In this document: in pieces, positions 6,299 through 10,138 of the stretch
How the letters are laid out: each line of letters starts with the position of its first letter
How positions within the stretch are numbered: position 1 is the stretch's first letter
Assembly: GCA_046759865.1 (NCBI GenBank)
Contig: JBHIDB010000036.1
Location: 1-10,138 of the forward strand
From: JAJISK01 sp046759865
Lineage (GTDB): Archaea > Thermoplasmatota > Thermoplasmata > RBG-16-68-12 > JAJISG01
DNA length: 10,138 bases
Direction of reading: 5' to 3'
The notes under the pieces: generated by a model
The model's input: the letters and a program-made list of their open reading frames with translations, nothing else
The model's database searches: none
Told to the model about the DNA's origin: nothing
Translations under genes and position numbers: made by a program

Positions 6299-6348
6299 AA
6301 GGCCTCCTTTGGTTCAGTGAACCTCAGTCATCGGGCTCTACAAGAGCG
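6299..6348 (-). promoter_or_regulatory. Structured 5' leader of rpl7ae: three tandem small hairpins, with Shine-Dalgarno
   Basis: Read on the minus strand, the predicted transcript starts with GCUCU-UGU-AGAGC (6347-6335). Next comes GGUUC-ACU-GAACC (6323-6311), then AAGG-AGG-CCUU (6309-6299), which would enclose the Shine-Dalgarno sequence. Between the first two lie adjacent box-C-like GAUGA and box-D-like CUGA elements flanked by CC and GG. Stems are short (5, 5 and 4 bp). A role in L7Ae autoregulation is hypothetical, as no canonical K-turn is visible. Confidence 0.4.
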
Positions 6349-6367
6349 GCTCCGCTTACTTCGTGGA

Positions 6368-6380
6368 CATTATAAAAGGG
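6368..6380 (-). promoter_or_regulatory. TATA box for the rpl7ae operon
   Basis: On the minus strand this reads CCCTTTTATAATG, the strongest archaeal TATA box in the window. Its centre near 6374 predicts transcription start around 6347-6348, leaving a leader of about 50 bases. It lies about 32 bases downstream of the nitrilase stop, so the ribosomal operon has its own promoter. Confidence 0.65.
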
Positions 6381-6411
6381 CTTTGGGGTACGCCTGGCGC
6401 CGCTTCTAACT

Positions 6412-7281
6412 TCAGGGCGGCTCCTCGGCCAGGGCGAAGGTCGAGAGGGTCAAGGATTCGTCCTCCTTCCGGGTGGGGATCTCGCGAAGGAGGGCGAGAA
6501 CCTCCGGGCGCGTGTCCCGGATCGTGGGGCGGAACTTCCGCGCCGCGACGACGTCTTGCGGGTCCACCTCACACCTCACGACACCCTCCTCGAAGTCCGT
6601 CGCGCGACCGAGTTCCTCCCCACGAGGCCCCATCGCTTGCGTCCCGCCTTGGAACACCATGTTCAGCTCCGTCCCCACTAGGTTCGCGTAGAGGAAGAAG
6701 CACGTGTTCTCGATGGCCCGAGCCGGAATCACCTTGTCGAAAAAGGGCTTGCTGGTAGCGGGGGCCGCGGAAATGCAAGCCAGGATGTCCGCGCCCTGGA
6801 GGGCCAGCCCCTTGGGGACCTCCGGGAAGAAGGCATCGTAGCAGATGAGGAGCCCAATCCTTCCGAGATCCGTCCGCACGACCTTGAGCTCGCTCCCTCG
6901 ACGGAAATACTGGAGTTCCTCGAAGGGGCCGAAGTTGGCGGGATAGAGCTTGCGGTACGCGACGGCATCCCCGTCCGGGAAGACCAGGATAGAGCTGTTG
7001 TACCTAAGCCCTGATTCGGCGTCCTCCTCCGGCATCCCGAAGATGATGTGGGCGTTGGCCTCGCGGGCGATCTTAGAGACCTCTCGGACCGAGGGACCAT
7101 CCAGCGTCTCCGCGAGCTTCGGGAAGAGGTCCCGGGCCATGTATCCGGACAGGTACAACTCGCCGAACAGGTAGAGCTGGGCCGGATGCTCCCGCACGTA
7201 CCTCGCCATCGTCGCGAGGTTGGCCCCCTTGTCGCCAACCGTCGGTTCGGCCTGCACCAAGACCGTCTCAAACCCTGTCAT
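6412..7281 (-). CDS. Carbon-nitrogen hydrolase (nitrilase superfamily amidase)
   Basis: This 289-residue cytoplasmic enzyme has the Glu-Lys-Cys triad of the nitrilase superfamily: E41 in FGELYLSGY, K111 in YRKLYPANFG and nucleophile C147 in LLICYDAFFPE. Later conserved elements are IPARAIENTCFFLYAN (185-200) and the RPTIRDTRPE tail. Members hydrolyse non-peptide C-N bonds; N-carbamoylputrescine amidase, omega-amidase and aliphatic amidase are candidates and the sequence alone does not choose. It is not fused to NAD synthetase. I choose ATG 7281: it gives a normal family N-terminus (ETVLVQAEPTVGD), has GAGGGG (7289-7294) with 7 bases between, and follows a TATA-like box near 7344. The frame stays open to 7446, but the extra 55 residues overlap that promoter and do not look like family sequence. 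It diverges from the tandem GNAT gene. Confidence 0.9.
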   Translation of the reverse strand: MTGFETVLVQAEPTVGDKGANLATMARYVREHPAQLYLFGELYLSGYMARDLFPKLAETLDGPSVREVSKIAREANAHIIFGMPEEDAESGLRYNSSILVFPDGDAVAYRKLYPANFGPFEELQYFRRGSELKVVRTDLGRIGLLICYDAFFPEVPKGLALQGADILACISAAPATSKPFFDKVIPARAIENTCFFLYANLVGTELNMVFQGGTQAMGPRGEELGRATDFEEGVVRCEVDPQDVVAARKFRPTIRDTRPEVLALLREIPTRKEDESLTLSTFALAEEPP

Positions 7282-7338
7282 GGCCTCGCCCCTCGCCTCC
7301 CTCAAGGAAGCGGAGTGTGTCCTCAGGAAGGTCTCCAC

Positions 7339-7348
7339 GCATAAACCC
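7339..7348 (-). promoter_or_regulatory. TATA-like box for the nitrilase gene
   Basis: On the minus strand this reads GGGTTTATGC. Transcription would start near 7317, giving a leader of about 36 bases with GAGGGG near the ATG at 7281. This supports the shorter reading frame. Confidence 0.4.
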
Positions 7349-7398
7349 TCTCCCGCCCCGCGGGGTCCACCCGAGAGCCGGTCAGCGGGGACCGGAAC

Positions 7399-7408
7399 GC
7401 TTAGATAG
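7399..7408 (+). promoter_or_regulatory. TATA-like box for the tandem GNAT gene
   Basis: GCTTAGATAG is centred about 29 bases before the ATG at 7433, again the spacing of a leaderless or near-leaderless archaeal transcript. It is divergent from the nitrilase promoter about 60 bases away. Confidence 0.45.
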
Positions 7409-7432
7409 CGGTTCCCAGCGTTGTTGCGCGGA

Positions 7433-8482
7433 ATGAAAATTGACATCGTGCCCTTTGAGCCGACGACGGCTTCGCCAGAGGAGTGGACCAGATATCACGC
7501 CTACCGGCGACTCCGTCATCAAGAGACGGACCCCGACGATCCCATCATTGACGCCGCATCCGTGGAGGCGCTATGGAAGCGCCCGGATCCGCAAGTCACG
7601 ACCCTTCGCTTTGCCGTTCTGGAACGGGGGAAACCCGAGACCCAGATTGGAAACCTCGAGTTCACCGTCTTCAGGGAGGACGGCCCCAGCTACGAGGGGA
7701 ACGAGCGCCTGGCCCAGGCGAGCATCGCTCTCCTCCAACCCCACCGCAGACACGGGTTCGGGAAGGAACTCCTCGCGAAGGTTACGGAACTCACGGAGTC
7801 CCACGGCAAGTCACGCCTTATCGGTTCCTCCGACGAGCAGGACGGGAAGGCGTTTGCGCAGGCGCTGGGCGCGGAGACTGCCCTTGAAGGACTGGAGAAC
7901 CGGCTCGGCCTCGGGGGCGTCGATTGGGGCATTGTGGAAGGATGGGCGGCCGAAGGGCCCGAACGCTCCCCGACGTCCACCGTTCACTGGTTCACGAACC
8001 ACATCGATGACGCCTTGCTGGAGGACTATTGCAAGTTCTATACGGAGGTGTTCAACCAACAGCCGTTCGGGCAGCTGGACTTGAATGCCCTAGTCTTCGA
8101 TTCCGAGAACTTCCGCGATCGGGAGGCCCGGATCGCCGACGTAGGCGGGTCTTGGATTACCGCGTTGACCACCGAAGAGGGGGGAGACATCTCGGGCATG
8201 ACGGAGATGTTCTACCTCCCCGATAGGGAGACCATGATCGGGCAGGGTCTGACGGGGGTAAAGGAGAAGTACCGTGGCCGGGGCATCGGCAAATGGCTGA
8301 AGGCGGCCATGCTCCTGCAGGTGCGGGATGAGCTCCCCCAGGTGAACGTCGTCCAGACGGGAAACGCGACGGAGAACGAGGCCATGCTCTCCATCAACCG
8401 CCGACTCGGGTTCGAAATGTACAAGGAATCCGAGAACTTCCAAATCACCCTGGAGGCCATTCAGGAGTATCTGGCTCCGTAA
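7433..8482 (+). CDS. Tandem-domain GNAT N-acetyltransferase
   Basis: This 349-residue protein has two GNAT domains. The first (about 2-165) shows motif A as LQPHRRHGFGKELL with R105-R-H-G-F-G110. The second (about 185-349) shows VKEKYRGRGIGKWL with R281-G-R-G-I-G286 and a motif-B helix NEAMLSINRRLGFEMY (314-330). Both loops keep the Q/RxxGxG/A pattern, so both could bind acetyl-CoA, although in tandem GNATs usually one half is active. The protein is not closely similar to the other two-domain GNAT in this window, which keeps motif A clearly in its N-terminal half. ATG 7433 fits the upstream TATA-like box; two in-frame TTGs at 7421 and 7424 would add four residues. It stands alone, with the dehydratase gene 54 bases downstream. 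The acceptor is unknown; small-molecule amines or aminoglycoside-like substrates are possible. Confidence 0.88.
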   Translation: MKIDIVPFEPTTASPEEWTRYHAYRRLRHQETDPDDPIIDAASVEALWKRPDPQVTTLRFAVLERGKPETQIGNLEFTVFREDGPSYEGNERLAQASIALLQPHRRHGFGKELLAKVTELTESHGKSRLIGSSDEQDGKAFAQALGAETALEGLENRLGLGGVDWGIVEGWAAEGPERSPTSTVHWFTNHIDDALLEDYCKFYTEVFNQQPFGQLDLNALVFDSENFRDREARIADVGGSWITALTTEEGGDISGMTEMFYLPDRETMIGQGLTGVKEKYRGRGIGKWLKAAMLLQVRDELPQVNVVQTGNATENEAMLSINRRLGFEMYKESENFQITLEAIQEYLAP

Positions 8483-8536
8483 GCCTTCGAGTCCCGGTCG
8501 GCGGCTGTACTTCGAATCGAAAGGACCCGAGGGGCG

Positions 8537-9493
8537 TTGCCGTTGCAGCTGTCGTCCGCGGACGTGGAGCAGGCGGAGGCGAAGCTTCGGTCTGTGGTGC
8601 GACGCACGCCCCTCACCCACTCGCCGTCCCTTAGCGAAGCCAGCGGGGCAGAAGTCCACCTGAAGTGGGAGAACCTGCAGCATACGGGGTCCTTCAAGCT
8701 ACGAGGGGCGCATAGCTTGATTTCCTCGCTTCTGCCTGAAGAGCGAGCGCGAGGCCTCGTTGCGGCCTCTGCAGGGAATCATGGCGCCGCCGTAGCCTAC
8801 GTAGCCCAACGGCTCGGTCTGAAGGCGACGATCGTGCTCCCCGAGACGGCCAACCCGTTCAAGATCCAACGCTGTCGTTCCTGGGGCGCCGAGATCCGCA
8901 TCGTGGGTGCCACCTATGATGATTCCGCCCGAGTAGCGGAGGACATGGCCGCTCGAAAGCGCATGGCCCTCGTCCCTGCCACAGAACACCCGAAGGTCAT
9001 GGCGGGCCAGGGAACCATTGCTATGGAGATTCTGGAGGAACGACCCGAGACGGACGTCCTTATCGTCCCGGTAGGAGGCGGAGGTCTCATCGTGGGGATG
9101 GCTGTTTGGGCGAAGTCCGTCGCGCCAGCTCTTCGTGTCATCGGTGTCCAATCGACCGCGGCTCGAACGATGTACGAATCCCTTCAGGCCGGCCGGGTCG
9201 TGAAGGTTCCCGAGGAATCCACCCTAGCCGATGGCCTCGCGGGGGGCGTCACCTCCGCGAATCTAGCGCTCGTGCAGCAGTACGTGGATGAGGTGGTTCT
9301 AGCGGAGGAGGAGGGACTCCCTGTCGCCATGCGGCACATCTGGAGGACGGAGGGTCAGGCGATCGAGGGGGCGGCGGCCGTGGGGCCCGCGGCCATCCTC
9401 CAGGGCACGCTCCCTTTGCGTCCAGGCGAGTTGGCGGTGGTCCTCATCTCTGGAGGCAACCTCGATCCCGAGTCCCTCGAGCCCCGGGGGTAG
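8537..9493 (+). CDS. Threonine/serine dehydratase-like PLP enzyme (no ACT domain)
   Basis: This fold-type II PLP enzyme probably deaminates threonine or serine to the 2-oxo acid. The 318-residue protein has the PLP lysine K54 in ENLQHTGSFKLRGA, the substrate loop SAGNHG (78-83), the phosphate-binding PVGGGGL (178-184) and the SGGN motif (305-308). It ends without the C-terminal ACT regulatory domain of feedback-inhibited IlvA, so it resembles the catabolic or short type. Where homologues usually read 'FDDPxVIAGQGT', this one has PATEHPKVMAGQGT (147-160), which may alter metal or substrate binding. Serine racemase and threo-3-hydroxyaspartate ammonia-lyase share the fold and cannot be excluded. 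The TTG start at 8537 has GAGGGG just upstream (8529-8534); a second TTG at 8543 is possible. A weak TATA-like TACTTCGAA lies near 8507-8515. A role in isoleucine synthesis is plausible but unproven. Confidence 0.88.
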   Translation: MPLQLSSADVEQAEAKLRSVVRRTPLTHSPSLSEASGAEVHLKWENLQHTGSFKLRGAHSLISSLLPEERARGLVAASAGNHGAAVAYVAQRLGLKATIVLPETANPFKIQRCRSWGAEIRIVGATYDDSARVAEDMAARKRMALVPATEHPKVMAGQGTIAMEILEERPETDVLIVPVGGGGLIVGMAVWAKSVAPALRVIGVQSTAARTMYESLQAGRVVKVPEESTLADGLAGGVTSANLALVQQYVDEVVLAEEEGLPVAMRHIWRTEGQAIEGAAAVGPAAILQGTLPLRPGELAVVLISGGNLDPESLEPRG

Positions 9494-9554
9494 GCCGGGA
9501 TCCGAGGAGGAGAACGCCCATCCCTTGTCCGCCCGGCAAAATTCTGGAGTGCAT

Positions 9555-9569
9555 GGACAGGTCCTTTTT
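9555..9569 (+). terminator. T-tract after the dehydratase gene, possible terminator
   Basis: A run of five T residues (9565-9569) directly follows GGAC-AG-GTCC, about 60 bases past the stop at 9493. Archaeal RNA polymerase can terminate at oligo-T without a strong stem. The dyad has only a 2-base loop, so it may be incidental. Confidence 0.35.
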
Positions 9570-9590
9570 CGCGCTTGATAATTGCCGGGA

Positions 9591-9601
9591 AAGGCCTAAG
9601 G
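9591..9601 (+). promoter_or_regulatory. Possible TATA-like box for the small GTPase gene
   Basis: AAGGCCTAAGG, preceded by GGGA, is centred about 31 bases before the TTG at 9628. A second AT-rich candidate (CTTGATAATT, 9574-9583) would give a leader of roughly 20 bases. Either would place a promoter in the 134-base gap after the dehydratase gene. Confidence 0.3.
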
Positions 9602-9627
9602 CGGCCGTCTGGTGACTTCTCAACGCC

Positions 9628-10138
9628 TTGATTCGGGATCTGCAGATTGCCCAGCCCCTGAGCACGCGGACCCGGCTGAAGCTGTGCCTCGCAGGCGAGT
9701 TCGCCGTTGGAAAGACCTCCCTGATTCGGCGTTTCGTGTACGGTGACTACGACGACCGGTACATCGCCACATGGGGAACGCACGTCACCTCGAAGGAGAT
9801 GGAGGTCCCGATGGGACGGGACCGCGAGAAGGTGCCCGTGCTCCTCAACTTGTGGGATATCATGGGATCTCGGGGGCTCCGGGACTTACGACGTGAGACC
9901 TATTTCCGGGGAGTCCAGGGCATTCTGGCAGTCTGTGACGCAACGCGGCCCGAGACCCTCCCGGCCTTGGATGGGTGGCGGCAATCCATCTTCCGAGTCG
10001 CGGGGAGCGTGCCCACCTACGTGTTGGCCAACAAGGCAGACCAGGCGCGGGCTATCACCCGGGAGGATCTCAGCACGTTCTGCGAGGGGTGGGGATGTCC
10101 GTGGCTCTATACGAGCGCCCGGACGGGGGAGTCGGTGG
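9628..10138 (+). CDS. Ras/Rab-like small GTPase (partial, runs off window end)
   Basis: The visible 170 residues are a Ras-superfamily G domain. G1 is GEFAVGKTS (23-31), the switch I region is YIATWGTHV (45-53), G3 is WDIMGS (76-81), G4 is NKAD (135-138) and G5 is YTSARTG (161-167). The domain lacks only its last helix, which lies beyond the window. Such arRas-like proteins are common in archaea, including Thermoplasmatota; in eukaryotes the family runs trafficking and signalling, but the archaeal role is unsettled. An in-frame TGA at 9613 and the absence of ATG or GTG before the P-loop make TTG 9628 the likely start, giving a 16-residue N-terminal extension before the first strand. In switch II the family's WDTAGQ is WDIMGS here, so the catalytic glutamine is serine (S81). 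No lipidation motif can be judged because the C-terminus is missing. Confidence 0.88.
   Translation, partial: MIRDLQIAQPLSTRTRLKLCLAGEFAVGKTSLIRRFVYGDYDDRYIATWGTHVTSKEMEVPMGRDREKVPVLLNLWDIMGSRGLRDLRRETYFRGVQGILAVCDATRPETLPALDGWRQSIFRVAGSVPTYVLANKADQARAITREDLSTFCEGWGCPWLYTSARTGESV

Noticed and set aside
4694..6320. Plus-strand open frames opposite ndk, rpl24e, rps28e and rpl7ae
   Set aside because: They overlap four conserved archaeal genes and are shadows.
6311..6347. Canonical K-turn in the rpl7ae leader
   Set aside because: GAUGA and CUGA lie directly next to each other with no intervening stem or loop, and the box C consensus is incomplete. I kept only the weaker claim of a structured leader.
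7282..7446. N-terminal extension of the nitrilase to 7446
   Set aside because: The extra residues do not resemble the family, cross the nitrilase's own TATA-like box and run past the divergent gene's start.
1..10138. CRISPR arrays, insertion sequences, tRNA or rRNA genes
   Set aside because: I saw no regularly spaced repeats, transposase motifs, terminal inverted repeats or cloverleaf sequence. All intergenic gaps are under 160 bases.

Overview
The window is a gene-dense, GC-rich stretch of archaeal chromosome. The evidence is the minus-strand gene order rpl7ae - rps28e - rpl24e - ndk - infB (aIF5B), which is an archaeal hallmark. Archaeal TATA-like boxes lie about 28-31 bases before several start codons, and there is a Ras-like small GTPase and a eukaryote-like site-2 protease. 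The first gene looks like a DUF6015-type protein, which I associate with Thermoplasmatota. A GC-rich member of that phylum is my best guess, but no 16S gene or other phylogenetic marker is here to prove it.

Layout from left to right. (1) Bases 89-1838, plus strand: a small DUF6015-like protein, then a multi-spanning M50/S2P membrane metalloprotease with a PDZ domain. (2) Bases 1854-6296, minus strand: a translation-centred cluster. It reads L7Ae, S28e, an L24e carrying an extra helix-hairpin-helix domain, nucleoside diphosphate kinase with an apparent CTG start, aIF5B with its own internal promoter, a 70-residue Cys-rich protein, and a two-domain GNAT acetyltransferase whose GTG start overlaps the previous stop. 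(3) Bases 6412-7281, minus: a nitrilase-superfamily amidohydrolase. (4) Bases 7433-8482, plus, divergent from it: a tandem GNAT acetyltransferase. (5) Bases 8537-9493, plus: a PLP-dependent threonine/serine dehydratase without an ACT domain. (6) From base 9628, plus: a Ras/Rab-like GTPase cut off by the window end.

The core of the window is housekeeping translation (ribosomal proteins, initiation factor) with NDK as the usual nucleotide-metabolism partner. The Cys-rich protein and GNAT enzyme appended to infB are accessory. The flanking genes look like independent metabolic or regulatory units. I see no mobile element, CRISPR array, tRNA or rRNA, and no intergenic gap above 300 bases. I do not see a complete undescribed system. 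The most interesting points are the L24e-HhH fusion, the CTG start of ndk, the Cys-rich protein/GNAT pair behind infB, the structured L7Ae leader, and a GTPase lacking the switch-II glutamine.
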